A DNA stretch of 64,000 nucleotides from Symbiodinium natans (GCA_905221605.1 CAJNDS010002403.1:191501-255500); one strand, 5' to 3'. Counted from the stretch's first letter, positions 38,201 to 48,133 are shown. The notes: generated by a model not told the origin, from the letters alone. Numbers and translations are program-made.

Positions 38201-38721
38201 ATGTAGGGCCCCCATGCAATGACAGTGAATACTGGCCGCCTCGTTGTGCAGGTACCACATGACGCCTGGCAGCGTGGCTCGGGGGTCAGTTTAGGGTTCA
38301 CGCTTCAGGGTTTAGGGAGGCCGGGAAATTCCGGAAATCTAGATCAAGGTTTTGGGTTTAGGGTAAAGCGAACGACCCCAAACACCTAGAACCCGAAAAG
38401 CTTAAACCCAGAAGCCCTGAACCCCCAAAGCCTCAACCCCAAACACCAGGCCAGGAAAAAAACAAAAAAACGGTTGGCTTGGAGCTGCTGGTTAAACCCA
38501 AGGCCCTAAGCTCTACACCCAGAGCCCTTTTAAACACAGATACGAGACACAAAAAGCCCTAAAACCTTAAACCCAGAAACCCACAACCCCCCAAGCCCCA
38601 AACAGAAACCCTGAACCCTGAACCCTAAACCCTAAACCCTAAACCCAAAACTCGATGGCCTCCGGCACTGGCAGCGTTGACGTTCTCCATGGGGTAGCTG
38701 TTATCACTCATGGCACGGTAC
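32252..38721 (-). CDS. Cys-rich dinoflagellate family protein, nine exons (5' end missing)
   Basis: Exons in order: 38721-38660 (YRAMSDNSYPMENVNAASAG), 38265-38240 (GVMWYLHNE), 36588-36552 (VQYRPPTPLFDKG), 35942-35864 (MNFGVRYAFDSGECTGPGNC), 35178-35143 (FGYFVGCNKVN), 33693-33640 (YAFPGPCFSKSYKKHDN), 32918-32846 (CVQHQPGGACAGEPTGQGDC), 32538-32496 (VFTVEVVSHERNID), 32340-32252 (TYTYEPKGFVTVDVARLPPR to a stop). All eight joins keep phase; donors are six GC and two GT, and every acceptor is AG|G. The order of motifs (ENVNA..GG, MWYLHNE, GECTGPGNC, GY.VGC, FPGPC, PGG.C..EPTG.G.C) matches a multi-copy secreted or surface type that I recall only from dinoflagellate proteomes; its function is unknown. 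Paired Cys suggest an extracellular fold. Introns hold telomeric arrays and MITEs. Upstream exons, including any signal peptide, were not found. Confidence 0.75.
32622..32836. mobile_element. MITE family E containing a nested family D element
   Basis: Outer element E runs from ccctaagggtcc (32622) to ggacccctag (32836) and is collinear with the uninterrupted copy at 56677-56768. Inside it, 32716-32826 is a family D element (ggcaaaattatggtccc ... ccataattttgacaaccaccca) also found at 61598-61707. The D insertion duplicates 'aca/acatgg' at the break. The whole nest sits in an intron of the Cys-rich gene. Confidence 0.8.
33738..33870 (+). repeat. TTTAGGG array with GGGCTTA variants
   Basis: About 18 units, the first ones alternating with GGGCTTA. 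Lies in the intron between the 35178-35143 and 33693-33640 exons. Confidence 0.93.
34264..34390. mobile_element. MITE family P
   Basis: tacttggaggttcatgtgtagttctaagtgggg ... cctactcataactgattacgcatgaaccttcaagta, inverted arms with a central ttataac. Intronic in the Cys-rich gene. Confidence 0.75.
36355..36490 (+). repeat. TTTTTAGGG variant block
   Basis: Units of TTTTTAGGG and TTTTCAGGG, 9-10 bp long, about a dozen copies, passing into TTTAGGG. Another locally expanded variant, inside an intron of the Cys-rich gene. Confidence 0.9.
37046..37158. mobile_element. MITE family C, intact
   Basis: cttggtagcccag ... ctgggctgccaag, 13-bp terminal inverted repeats with one mismatch; interior 'aagggcacccttttt ggggttggtt ... 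gggtgaagggtacc'. Family members: 39169-39276, 43568-43680, 62246-62356, with diverged or partial copies at about 14745-14845, 22328-22405, 25206-25300, 54650-54740 and 57284-57405. Confidence 0.85.
37185..37600. repeat. Local repeats of a TTGGACAGCATTC segment
   Basis: 'ttggacagcattctct' occurs twice (about 37217 and 37396) and 'tttggacagcattcgct' once between them; 'cttgaatcgaac(c/a)attcgggtg' also occurs twice. This is a short imperfect tandem duplication in an intron of the Cys-rich gene. The open frame across it is a by-product. Confidence 0.6.
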
Positions 38722-39168
38722 CTAGTGGTCGAAGGTGCATGGGCGGTTTTTAAGTAGGGCTATAAGCCCTCCTTGTAACTACCCATGAATCTCCAGGTTT
38801 AGGGTTTGGTTTAGGGTTGAGCGGGTTTTGACGAACTTGGGGATTAGGGCGTACAGGTTTCAGGGCCGGATCATCAACCCTCCGAAGCCTTGCATCATCA
38901 GAATGTCGTAGCCCTCAGCCCTCGACCCCCACACACACATACATATACACATATACATATGTATATACATACAGATATTATTCGGCCTAGGGATGTATAT
39001 GTTAGGCCTTGAAGCACAGAGACCCAAAACCCTGGACACCCGAGAATCTTAGTGACCAACTAAAACCTTCGCCGAACCCCCTCCCCCTTCCCCCCCCGCC
39101 GCCGAAACCCCAAACCCGCAACAACTCGAAAGGCCAAGCCCTAAGTCACAAGCCTGATGAACCTTTGC

Positions 39169-39276
39169 CTTGGTAGCCCGGCAGCCATATTACAATACAG
39201 GCCCCCTTTTGGTGTTGGTTGCTGTTTAAGGGAACTTGAACCAAAAAGAGGAAAAGGGTACCACTGGGCTACCAAG
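39169..39276. mobile_element. MITE family C, intact
   Basis: cttggtagcccgg ... ccactgggctaccaag with the family interior. A family B element follows 18 bp later. Confidence 0.85.
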
Positions 39277-39294
39277 TTACTAGACACATAAACC

Positions 39295-39444
39295 CTAAGG
39301 GTAGTTTCATGGGCCCTTAATATGGCCCGTTCTGATGTGTGGGCCCTTGGGTTGCAGAGGGGAAAGAAGGGGTATATAGTTATAGGATGTTATAGGGGGT
39401 CTCCTTTTGAGGGCACATACGAGGGACCATGTAGCTACCCTTAG
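39295..39444. mobile_element. MITE family B, intact
   Basis: ctaagggtagtttcatgg at the left, ccatgtagctacccttag at the right: 18-bp terminal inverted repeats with two mismatches. Best reference copy for the family; others at 7105-7249, 42520-42643, 57923-58051 and 63146-63260. Confidence 0.85.
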
Positions 39445-39732
39445 AATAAACCACCAACCCTCAACCACGAAGCCATCAAGCCTTAGGGTGTGGGGTGTTC
39501 AGGGCACTCTTCTTCCTGACTTAGGATGGCTTGGGGTTTGGGGTTTGGGGTTTTGGGCTTGGGGCTTGGGGTTAGGGGTTTGGGGTTTAGGGTTTAGGGT
39601 CAAAGACCCACCTGAGGCCAAGGAGCACATAGAACGTGAGCAGCGGGGCTTTGCTAGGAGATTTCAGGGCCAGCACCGTCGGGTAGTAACTTGGCGTTTA
39701 GGGGGGTGGGTGGGTGGGTGGGGGGAGGGGGG

Positions 39733-40095
39733 TTAGGGTTTAGGGTTTAGGGTTTAGGGCTTAGGGCTTAGGGCTTAGGGCTTAGGGCTTAGGGTTTAGG
39801 GTTTAGGGTTTAGGGTTTAGGGTTTAGGGTTTAGGGTTCAGGGGCTTTAGGATTTTCAGGGGGTTCCGAGTCTTCAAGGCACCTTTCTTTCTCATCCAGT
39901 CTGGCGAATCGTGGTTTAGAGGTCAGTGAGGCTAACCCAACCCTGGGCTTGGGGTTCAGGGTTCAGGGTTCAGGGTTCAGGGTTCAGGGTTCAGGGTTCA
40001 GGGTTCAGGGTTCAGGGTTCAGGGTTCAGGGTTCAGGGTTCAGGGTTCAGGGTTCAGGGTTCAGGGCTTAGGGTTCAGGGTTCAGGGTTTAGCCT
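39733..40095 (+). repeat. TTTAGGG array passing into GGGCTTA and GGGTTCA blocks
   Basis: Three homogeneous sub-blocks: TTTAGGG with an inserted run of GGGCTTA (39733-39845) and, after a short unique piece, about 18 copies of GGGTTCA (39957-40085). Confidence 0.93.
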
Positions 40096-40150
40096 TTAGG
40101 GTTTAGGGTTTCAGGGTGTTAGGCTTTAGGGAGCCCTAAACGATAAAGCA

Positions 40151-40172
40151 ATGGTGCGAGAAGTCGCACCAT
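40151..40172. other. Perfect short hairpin
   Basis: atggtgcgagaagtcgcaccat: a 9-bp perfect stem with a 4-base loop, outside any recognised MITE. The minus strand across it is open from an AG near 40253 to a stop (ACVGSKYTNGTEVGVYSLSR). Confidence 0.5.
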
Positions 40173-40596
40173 CGCAAGCCCGAGACTGTTCGTGAAAGAC
40201 TGTAGACCCCAACCTCGGTACCATTTGTATACTTGGAGCCCACACACGCAACTTAGGTCACGATGCGCTGCGTCCGGAGCTGACAAAAATGTCCCTAAAC
40301 CCTAAACCCTCAACCCTGAACCCTAAACCTAAACCCTAAACCCTAAACCCCAAACCTTCAGACCCTAAACCCTAAGCCCGCTGGAGGCTGAGTTGCTACC
40401 TTAAGTAGGGGGATGGTGGTGCAGGGCTTAAGGGCTTCAGGATCTGTTGCGACTTTAGGTAGGGGGACTCGGGTTCAGGGTTCAGGGTTCAGGGTTTAGG
40501 GTTTAGGGTTCAGGGTTTAGGGTTTAGGGTTTAGGGTTCAGGGCTTCAGGGCTTAAGGCCTTCTGGCTTAAACGATCGCAGATGAAGTCCTCATGC

Positions 40597-40670
40597 CTAC
40601 AATGTACCCCTTGGTTCGGCTCCAGGGGCAAGCTGGGTGGCTTCGCCTGCATTTTCAAGCCGCTGTCGTC
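40597..40670 (-). CDS. Candidate terminal exon
   Basis: AG|G opens RQRLENAGEATQLAPGAEPR, ending at a TAG at 40597. Family unknown; the plus strand is open too. Confidence 0.3.
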
Positions 40671-41129
40671 CTCTGACAACCATGGGTTTAGGGTTTGGGG
40701 TTTGGGGTTTGGGGTTTGGGGTTTGGGGTTTGGGGTTTAGGGCTTGGTGCCCATGGCTGCAGAGACAAGACCCTAGATTCGGGTCATAAGGTTGAGTACA
40801 GGAGCCTACAGAAAAAAAAATATATATATATATATATGTATACATATATATATATATATATGGTTCCCGCATGTTGATATCTTTCCAGATACTTACACAG
40901 GCCCCCTGCATTTGGGGTATGGTCGGTTCGCCTTGGATGCTCCATGATCCGGCGATACGCGTGTGGACTGTATAGAGAAACGGTTCACCTCTGCAAGGCT
41001 ATGCAGCTGGCTTGGGACCTCATCTGGAGGGCTTAGGGTTTAGGGTTTAGGGTTTAATTAGGGTTTAGGGTTTATTTAGGGTTTAGGCTTTAGGGTTTAG
41101 GGTTTAGAGCTTCAGGTTTAGGGCAGTAG

Positions 41130-41215
41130 CCTCCTCGACGGTTTACGGACAACCGCCAGTCTCCACTGTGTCTCCGATCGGCCTCCGTGTCCGAGACTGG
41201 CTCCTCTTCCTTCCA
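41130..41215 (-). CDS. Candidate exon, charged segment
   Basis: AG|G opens a minus-strand frame KSWKEEEPVSDTEADRRHSG followed by DWRLSVNRRGGYC. Plus strand also open. No family recognised. Confidence 0.33.
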
Positions 41216-41391
41216 GGATTTCCTTCCACCAATCTCGAAGCATTCGCAATCACTCCCCCTAAAACCTAAACCCTAAACCCTGAACCCTAAACCGCTACAC
41301 CCCTTCACCCTACACCCGAAACCCTAAACCCCTAAACCCTAGCCCTAACCGTAGACCTTGAGCCTTAGACCCTCATTCGTGGGCAACTCAC

Positions 41392-41523
41392 CGGGGGCGG
41401 GGGGTCACAACCTCGTCCTCCTGGTTGCTGGACAGGCTGTTACAACATGTGCCCTTAGACGCAGGATATCCCACAGAGAGATTGTCGTTTAGAGAGCTGG
41501 CCACAATGTAGAAACCCAGGCCC
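41392..41523 (-). CDS. Candidate exon, unknown
   Basis: TTTAG|GGG opens a frame GLGFYIVASSLNDNLSVGYP followed by ASKGTCCNSLSSNQEDE and a GTTGTG that could be a GT donor. It lies about 2.7 kb upstream of the first recovered exon of the Cys-rich gene, on the same strand, and could belong to that gene or to the next. Confidence 0.45.
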
Positions 41524-41665
41524 CTAAACGAACTGTGGCAGCTATCTCGGGGGTTCGTGTTTAGAGGGTTTAGGGTTCTGGGTTTAGGGACGAGGGTCTC
41601 GAAGCCCCTAAGCTGAGCCACCAGGCTTCCCTGCAGAAGTGCATGTCCTCGGCCTGCTAGGGTGA

Positions 41666-41935
41666 TTGAACCCTAAACCCCCAAACCCAAAAAACCCAAA
41701 CCCCCAAACCCCCCAAAACCCCCAAACCCCCCCAAAACCCCCAAACCCCGAAACCCTAAAAGCCCAAGAAAACCCAAAATCCCCCCCAACAAAAACTTCA
41801 AAACCCCAAAACCACCCAAAAAACCCTAAAGCCCCAAAAACCCTAACACCCCAAACCCCCCAAAAACCCCCTCAAAAAGACCCAGACCCCCCCCCCCAAA
41901 AAAAAAAGAAACAAATAAATAAATAAAATAATAAT
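41666..41935 (-). repeat. Degenerate A/C-rich telomere-like tract
   Basis: CCCAAA, CCCCAAAA and ACCCCC units of mixed length end in poly-A/AATAAATAA. The long open frames are artefacts of composition. Confidence 0.85.
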
Positions 41936-42127
41936 AAAACCTAACGCCCTGATGGGCGTCCTCGTTCCCGGCTGGCGAGATCGCTGGCGAGGAGATCTCG
42001 GGGATCGGCGCCGAGCTCATCACACCTTAAAAGCTTCGAAGAAGCCCTAAACCCTAAACCCTAAGCCCTAAGCCCTCAACCCTAAGCCCTAAACCCAAAA
42101 CGCTAAGCCCTAAATCCTAAACCCTAA

Positions 42128-42510
42128 GCTCCAAGTTTTGGGGTTTTGAGGTTCACTGTAGGATTTATGGGGGGCGCCCCTTTTCAGGGCTTGCGGTTTA
42201 GGGTTTAGGGTTTAGCCGGGAAAAACAAGGTTTAAGCGGGATTTGGGGCTTGAAGACCTGTACCTCTTCTCTTGTTGTGGGGCTTACTAAGGCGGTTTCC
42301 CTAAACCCTACCCCTAAAGCCCAAGTCTTAGGGGTTTAAGGTTCGCTGTCGTTTCTGTTTTTTTTTTTTTTTTTTTGGGGGGGGGGGGGGGCAGGGTTTA
42401 GGGCTTAGGGTTTAGGGTTTAGTTGGGACTCGTAAGGTTGAAGCGGGGACTTGGGTTTGAAGACCTGTACATCTTCACTTGTAGGGCTTACTGGCTTACT
42501 GGGGAGGATC
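42128..42510 (+). repeat. Tandem duplication of about 200 bp
   Basis: The segment 'aggttcactgt ... aagcggg ... cttgaagacctgtacctcttctcttgt ... gggcttact' (ending about 42288) recurs with 'aggttcgctgt ... aagcgggg ... ttgaagacctgtacatcttcacttgt ... gggcttact' (ending about 42495). A poly-T/poly-G run (42358-42391) interrupts the second copy. Confidence 0.7.
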
Positions 42511-42519
42511 GGCTTGTAT

Positions 42520-42643
42520 CTTAGGTTAGTTTCATGGTCCCTTGGTATGGGCCCTTGAAAGGGGACCCCTTATATACCCTATGCCTATACTGCAGAATCC
42601 AGAGGTAAGCGACCATATTAAGGGCTCATATTACTACCCTTAG
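42520..42643. mobile_element. MITE family B, intact
   Basis: tcttaggttagtttcatggtcc ... ggctcatattactacccttag with the family interior. Shorter than 39295-39444 through a small internal deletion. Confidence 0.8.
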
Positions 42644-42796
42644 ATTGTAATATAGGTAGAAAGGTGGCTGTGCTCGTGGCCCTAATTTGAACTCTTATCC
42701 GTATGGGCGATGCCGCAGTTTGCTACTATTTGCTTGGGAACCAAAATGCCAAAATAAAAAACCTCTTCATTAAGGGCAAAATATAGGGATTGTGTG

Positions 42797-43060
42797 TCTG
42801 GGGACGGGGGGGGGGGGGGGTGGGGGGGGGGGGGGGGGGGTTGGGGGGGGGGTTGGGGGGGGGGGTTGGGGGGGGGGGTTGGGGGGGGGGGGTGGGGGGG
42901 GGGGGGGGGGTTGGGGGGGGGGGGGTTGGGGGGGGGGGGGGTTGGGGGGGGGGGGGGTGGGGGGGGGGGGGGGGTTGGGGGCGGGGGTGTGGGAGGGCAG
43001 GGTGGGGGGTGAAGGGGTGGGGCGGGGGGGGGGGGGGGGGGGGGGGGTGTGGGGGGGGGG
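42797..43060. repeat. Extended G-rich tract
   Basis: About 260 bp of G runs separated by single T or TT, with G-quadruplex potential along its length on the plus strand. The Gly/Trp/Val-only and Pro-only frames across it on both strands are not genes. Confidence 0.9.
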
Positions 43061-43567
43061 TTCTCAACAGTTGTACTGCCTTCGAGGCAAGGAAAAACTA
43101 CGGGGACTCACTTTCAACCGGTGAACCCTTTCCAGCACCGTCGGCGCTGGACCAGCCCCAAACCTTAAACACGAAAGCCCAAACAAACCCTAAACCTTAT
43201 CAAGCTCAAAGCGCAACTAAAAATCCTAAACCCGCATGCTTTGCTTAGGGTCTAAGGACGTTTGTGGTGGGTTTGTGTCCCAACAAGTGTTCACAGATAC
43301 TTTGACCGAAGCGTGATTTTGCAGAACTTGAAAAAGTTCACGTTTGATTTTGTTAGCAAAAACGCAAAACCCCAAACCCTGAAACCTGAATGTGACTGCA
43401 GGCTGAAACCCTAAACCCTAAACCCTAAGCCCTAAACCCTAAACCCTAAACCCTAAACCGTAACCCCCCTTGTCGGTAGCCCCCCCAAATCTTCCCAGGC
43501 GGCACGTGTGGTACGCCATAACAGGCCAAAACCTAGGCGGGCGTCAGGTCTTGGGCCTCTACTTTAG

Positions 43568-43680
43568 CTAGGTTGCCCAGCAACCTAGGATGAAAAAGGG
43601 TGCCCTTTTTTGCTTAAAGGGGTTTATAAGGGAACCTAAACCTACCAAAAAGGGAATAAGGGTACTACTGGGCATCCTAG
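43568..43680. mobile_element. MITE family C
   Basis: ctaggttgcccagcaacc ... ctactgggcatcctag, imperfect inverted repeats; interior 'gggtgcccttttttgcttaaaggggtttataagggaacc'. Confidence 0.8.
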
Positions 43681-44164
43681 TTAGAGGGACGGCTTCGGGT
43701 TTCGGGTTTTAGGCTTTAGGGTTTCGGGGTGTAGAGGACATAGGGGACTTAGGGTTAAGGGTAGTTATCAAGTTGCGCTATGAGGTAGGACAACCCCTAG
43801 TTTGGGGACCTTTTTTCAACCAAAAGCACATGATCCAACATCCTGAAAGCCTGCCCTGCGGCACTCTCTCCCAACCTCCGATCTAAGCCTGAGACCATGA
43901 CTAACGTCCTGCCTAGAAATAAACCTGCAATCCTCCAATCAACCTTCGATTCAACAAAACAACGCTGAGATCCCAGATCCTAAGCCCCAACCCCTAAACC
44001 CTAAACCCCCCCCCGAAATCCCTAAACCCTAAACAAGTTTAAACACTAAACTCCAAACCCTAAACCCCAAACCCTAAAATCCTAAACAACCCTACACCCT
44101 AAACCCCAAACCCCAAACCCTAAACCCTAAGCCCTAAACCCTAAACCCTAAACCCTAAACCCCC

Positions 44165-44229
44165 TTCTTGAATTCTGTAGCCCCGCGGCCCAACGTGCAG
44201 ACACTCTGGCGGGCCGCCGAAGCGGTAGC
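44165..44229 (-). CDS. Candidate exon, Gly/Tyr-rich
   Basis: CGAG|GC opens YRFGGPPECLHVGPRGYRIQ on the minus strand, ending in CCCTAAA repeat. Family unknown. Confidence 0.38.
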
Positions 44230-44999
44230 CTCGGCTGAAGGGCCACCACTTGGAGGTTCAGGGGTGGCTAGAAGTAGGGTGTAGGGTTTAGGGTTTAGGG
44301 TTTAGGGTTTTGGGGTTCAGGGATACTCCCCAAAGCTTCCCTAAGGTTTGCTAGGTACCTACCCCCCATGAAGCCCCGAACCCTGGAAAAGACGTCTGAA
44401 AGCAACCGAAGCCTACGTCCTCGTCCACAGGGCATGGTAAAAGCCTAAACCCGAAACCCTAAACCCTAAACCCTAAACCCTAAACCCTAAACCCTAAACC
44501 CAACAACCCTAAACCCTAAACCCGAAACCCTAAACCCTAAACCCAACACCCTAAACCCTAAACCCAACAACCCTAAACCGTAAACCCGAAACCCTGAACC
44601 GTAAAGCTGACTATACTAAGAAGGTTAGCTTTTTATCGAATAACGCAGACAACCCTAAGCCCCAAACCCTAAACCCAGCAAGTTTCACTTCAGGAGACTG
44701 ATGAGGGGCTATAGCGTTCCGACATTGGGGGGTTCCAGGGCTTAGTGCTTGGGAATTCGGGCTTCGGGTTTAGGGCCTTTGGAGTTCGGGGTTTGGTGCT
44801 TAGGCTTGAGGGCTTGGGGTTTTCGGCTTAGGGTTAGGGTTTGGGGTCCCTAAACCCTAAACCCTAAACCCTAAACCCTAAACCCTAAACCCTAGTTGAC
44901 GCTTTTGCCGTCATGTGGCGGCAGCAGGAGTTGCCAGGGCCGCAGAATCCCGGACAGGAGCCTCAGCACCGCTGGCTTCTGTACCCTAACGTAGGGCTT

Positions 45000-45075
45000 A
45001 GGGCTTAGGGCTTAGGGCTTAGGGCTTAGGGCTTAGGGCTTAGGGCTTAGGGCTTAGGGCTTAGGGCTTAGGGCT
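45000..45075 (+). repeat. GGGCTTA variant block
   Basis: About 11 copies of the heptamer GGGCTTA in a row without plain TTTAGGG. A clean example of a locally fixed telomere variant. Confidence 0.95.
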
Positions 45076-45955
45076 TAGGGTTTAGGGTTCAGGGTTCAGG
45101 GTTTAGGAGAAGTTTTCCAGAAATCTGGAAAACTTAGCAACCCCAAGGCCCAAGACCGACTAGGGTTTAGGATTTCGGGTTTCGGGCTGAGGGTTCATGG
45201 TTTAGGGCTTCGGCTCAGGGTTTCCGGTTGAAAGGCTTTGCTTTCCAGGCCTCTGCAATGAAGCGAAAGGGTTTTTACGGGTTTAGGGTTTAGGGTTTAG
45301 GGTTTAGGGTTTAGGGTTCAGGGTTTAGGGCTTAGGGTTTAGGGTTTAGGGTTGTGGTGTTTGGTACCTGCTTTAAGAAGCTATGGTTCCAAGGCTTTGG
45401 GCGGAGCTGAAGGGCCTACATGACAGGAGCAGGCGGGAGTCTATTGCATCCTCCCGACACATGGCGGTATGATGTAAAGGCTTATAGGGTTTAGGGTTTA
45501 GGGTTTAGGGTTTCGGGTTTCGGGTTATGATATGAAGAAAGCTGCAGACTGCATCACATCGGATTCGGCAAAAAACATGTGCAGAGTGGCCAACACCAAA
45601 GCTAGCCCAATACCCTAAATACCCAAACCCCCAAAAAAACTAGAGCCCATGCCCTATGCACCTGAACCCCAAACGAAAGGATTTAGGGTTCAGGGTTTGG
45701 GGTTTGGGAATGCATCCAGCAGAAGATCTTTTCCATAGGGTGCAGGCCTTCTCGTTTAATGTTAACCTCGTATTACTAAACCCCCGTAAATTAAAGTGCG
45801 CCAGGTGTCCCGGCCGCAATAATAAAGCCCTGGGAATAAAGTACGCCAGTCGGGGCTTGTTTTTTTTTGGGGGTGTCCGTTGTTCTTTGTTTGTTTATGG
45901 AGAGAAAAGAGAGGGAGGGTTAAGGGTTTTATGGTTTAGGATTTAATTAGGAAAA

Positions 45956-46176
45956 CATGAAGCGATCAGATTTCGAAGAGAAACCTGAAAACCAAACTCA
46001 TCAGAAACTTGCAGATTTTTATTTGAGAGCCTTACTAGAGGATTGAAAAAATCTTTCTGGCAAAGGGGGTAGCTTTGGAGGCCGGTGCCCTGGAAATAAT
46101 CCTGAAAGATCTGCCCCTCGTAATAAAGTTCCTGGAAATTCCTGCCTGAAAAAAATCTTCAAATGATCGCTTCATG
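45956..46176. mobile_element. MITE family J, complete copy
   Basis: catgaagcgatca ... tgatcgcttcatg: 13-bp perfect terminal inverted repeats enclosing about 195 bp. The second copy, at 46402-46606, is almost identical but lacks the right end. Confidence 0.85.
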
Positions 46177-46401
46177 GCTTCATTAGGTTTAGGGTTCATG
46201 GCTTAGGTTTACTTAGGTGTTGTGGAGTCTTATTGAATTAGGGTTAAGGGTTTAGGGTTAGGGTTAGGGTTTAGGGATAAGGGTATGGCCTGGTCTCTAA
46301 ATCCAGGGGCCCCTGCAATTAAAGTCTTAGGGTTTAGGGTTTAGGGTCTGGGGTTTAATTAGGGTTAAGGGTTTAGGGTTTAGGATTTAATTATAGGAAA
46401 A

Positions 46402-46606
46402 CATGAAGCGATCAGATTTCGAAGAGAAACCTGAAAACCAAACTCCTGAGAAACTTGCTGTTTTTTATTTGAGAGCCTTACTAGAGGATTGAAAAAATCT
46501 TTCTGGCAAAGGGGGTAGCTTTGGAGGCCGGTGCCCTGGAAATAATCCTGAAAGATCTGCCCCTCGGAATAAAGTTCCTGGAAATTCCTGCCTGAAAAAA
46601 AGCTCT
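46402..46606. mobile_element. MITE family J, 3'-truncated copy
   Basis: Matches 45956-46160 with only a few differences and shares the upstream flank 'tttaggatttaatta(ta)ggaaaa', then stops at 'cctgaaaaaaagctc' where telomere repeat begins. The shared flank means this is a duplication of the region, not an independent insertion. Confidence 0.85.
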
Positions 46607-46679
46607 TTAGGGTTTAGGGTTAGGGTTTAGGGTTTAGGGTTTAGGGTATTAACCAAGCCCTGACCCGTAGAACCCTCCC

Positions 46680-46850
46680 AGCCCTTCTTTCTGATTCTCT
46701 CTGATTCCCTATGATCCTCTCTGATTCTCTCTGATCCTTTCTGATCCTCTCTGATTCTCTCTGATCCTCTCTAATTCTCTCTAAGGAAAGGAATCCTGAG
46801 TGATTCTCTCTGATCCTCTCTAAGTCTCTCTAAGGAAAGGAATCCTTATT
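46680..46850 (+). repeat. CTCTCTGATT minisatellite
   Basis: About 14 units of the decamer CTCTCTGAT(T/C), with a 'taaggaaaggaatcct' motif twice inside. Unrelated to the telomere repeat. Confidence 0.9.
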
Positions 46851-46884
46851 CAAAGGGGCCCCCACTCTATTTGGGGGGGTTTGA

Positions 46885-47145
46885 TTGAAGGGGGGGGGGT
46901 TTATTATTACGAGGTCAACATTAAGGCTCTTCTTGGCTGCTGCAAAGAAGGATGAACTGGGGCATTACAGGTGTTTAGGATCTAGCGTCTCGGGATTACG
47001 GGCTCAGAAGAAGGGACCCGATCCGACAAGCAGCCAGATTTGCGGCCGCAATGATACCAGCAGTTTTGGGCGTAATGCCAGATTCTCATGCCCGACCCGA
47101 GAACTTCGTTGTCAATTCCTGCAAGGACTCCACAGCGGGATTTGA
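46885..47145 (+). CDS. Candidate coding island, unknown
   Basis: Open for 86 codons on the plus strand (TRSTLRLFLAAAKKDELGHY, later SFGRNARFSCPTRELRCQF). Composition is protein-like and the stretch is free of repeats, but no acceptor of the AG|G type decides a start and the strand is opposite to the supported genes. Confidence 0.28.
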   Translation: MKGGGFIITRSTLRLFLAAAKKDELGHYRCLGSSVSGLRAQKKGPDPTSSQICGRNDTSSFGRNARFSCPTRELRCQFLQGLHSGI

Positions 47146-47589
47146 GGGTTTGGGGTTCAGGGTTCAGGGTTTACGGTTTAGGGCTTCGGGTACGTATATC
47201 TGCTCTCGTGAACCCTCCTCTATAAACTCCAACTGGTCAATAGGGGCGCCTGACTGAGAAGAGCGAAGGTAAAGACCTTGCAGTATCACCCGAATGCCCT
47301 TCAACCTGGGATTAGGATTATCAGGTGCTCCTTTTCTGCTTGGAGGGGTTTAAAAGGGAACCCTCCCCCCCTCCCCCCCCCCACAGCCTCCCCACCCAAG
47401 CCCTGTGGAGTATGGCTTTTGGCCCGCATCAACACTAAAACATGAGCACTTTAAGCTTGAATCATGAACAAAACAACTGAAGAAAGAACTCTACCAAACC
47501 TATGACTATAAAGCCTTCGTGCAGGAATCTAAAAGGACTTCTCATGCTCGGACACCGGAATATGAATCTAAATGAGCCCTAGAGCCGTA

Positions 47590-47838
47590 AACCCTAAACC
47601 CTTAAACCCTTAAACCCTTAAACCCATAAACCCTTAAACCCTTAAACCCTTAAACCCTTAAACCCTTTAAACCCTTAAACCCTTAAACCCTTAAACCTTG
47701 TAAACCCTTAAATCCTTAAACCCTTAAACCCTTAAACCCTTAAACCCTTAAACCCTTAAACCCTTAAACCCTTAAACCTTTAAACCCTTAAACCCTTAAA
47801 ACCTTAAACCCTTAAACCCTTAAACCCTAAACCCTAAA
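47590..47838 (-). repeat. CCCTTAAA octamer block
   Basis: About 28 copies of CCCTTAAA, a single-T insertion variant of the telomere unit, with rare deviations. The longest variant block in the window. Confidence 0.95.
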
Positions 47839-48034
47839 TCACCCTTAGCCACCCATAGCAACCACAAGGCCGGGGACACTGGACTCTGCGCCCCACCCGG
47901 CCGCTCCCAAACCCCTGTAATGACCCCCAAACCTAGGTTTAGGAATTAGGGTTTAGGGTTTAGGGTTTAGGGTTTAGGGTTCAGGGTTTAGGGTTCAGGG
48001 TTCAGGGTTTAGGCGTTCCTGGTTCTGGAGGTCC

Positions 48035-48133
48035 GATGCTAGGTACTTATAAGTGGGGTTGCACTTATGACGGGCTATAACTATAGGGTACTTGTAACCC
48101 TACGTATAACTACCCATGAACCTACCAAGCAGG
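48035..48133. mobile_element. MITE family P, with a second arm copy beside it
   Basis: The right arm 'taactacccatgaacctaccaag' is followed at once by 'cttacgtggaggctcatgggtag', the inverted arm, so two element ends lie side by side. Confidence 0.65.

Noticed and set aside
37963-38206. 80-codon plus-strand frame (AFGQSGHSPCKPMLFYHWTC)
   Set aside because: It lies in the 36589-38239 intron of the Cys-rich gene and partly overlaps telomere repeat. It could still be a nested or older fragment.
40597-40911. Tyr/Ile-rich frame over a TATA microsatellite
   Set aside because: Most of it is microsatellite and telomere repeat; only the last 25 codons were kept as a candidate exon.
42726-43248. Long Pro-rich and Gly-rich open frames on both strands
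   Set aside because: They translate a G/C homopolymer tract and have no real amino-acid variety.
47590-47838. CRISPR array
   Set aside because: Short tandem repeats without spacers, in a eukaryotic context.
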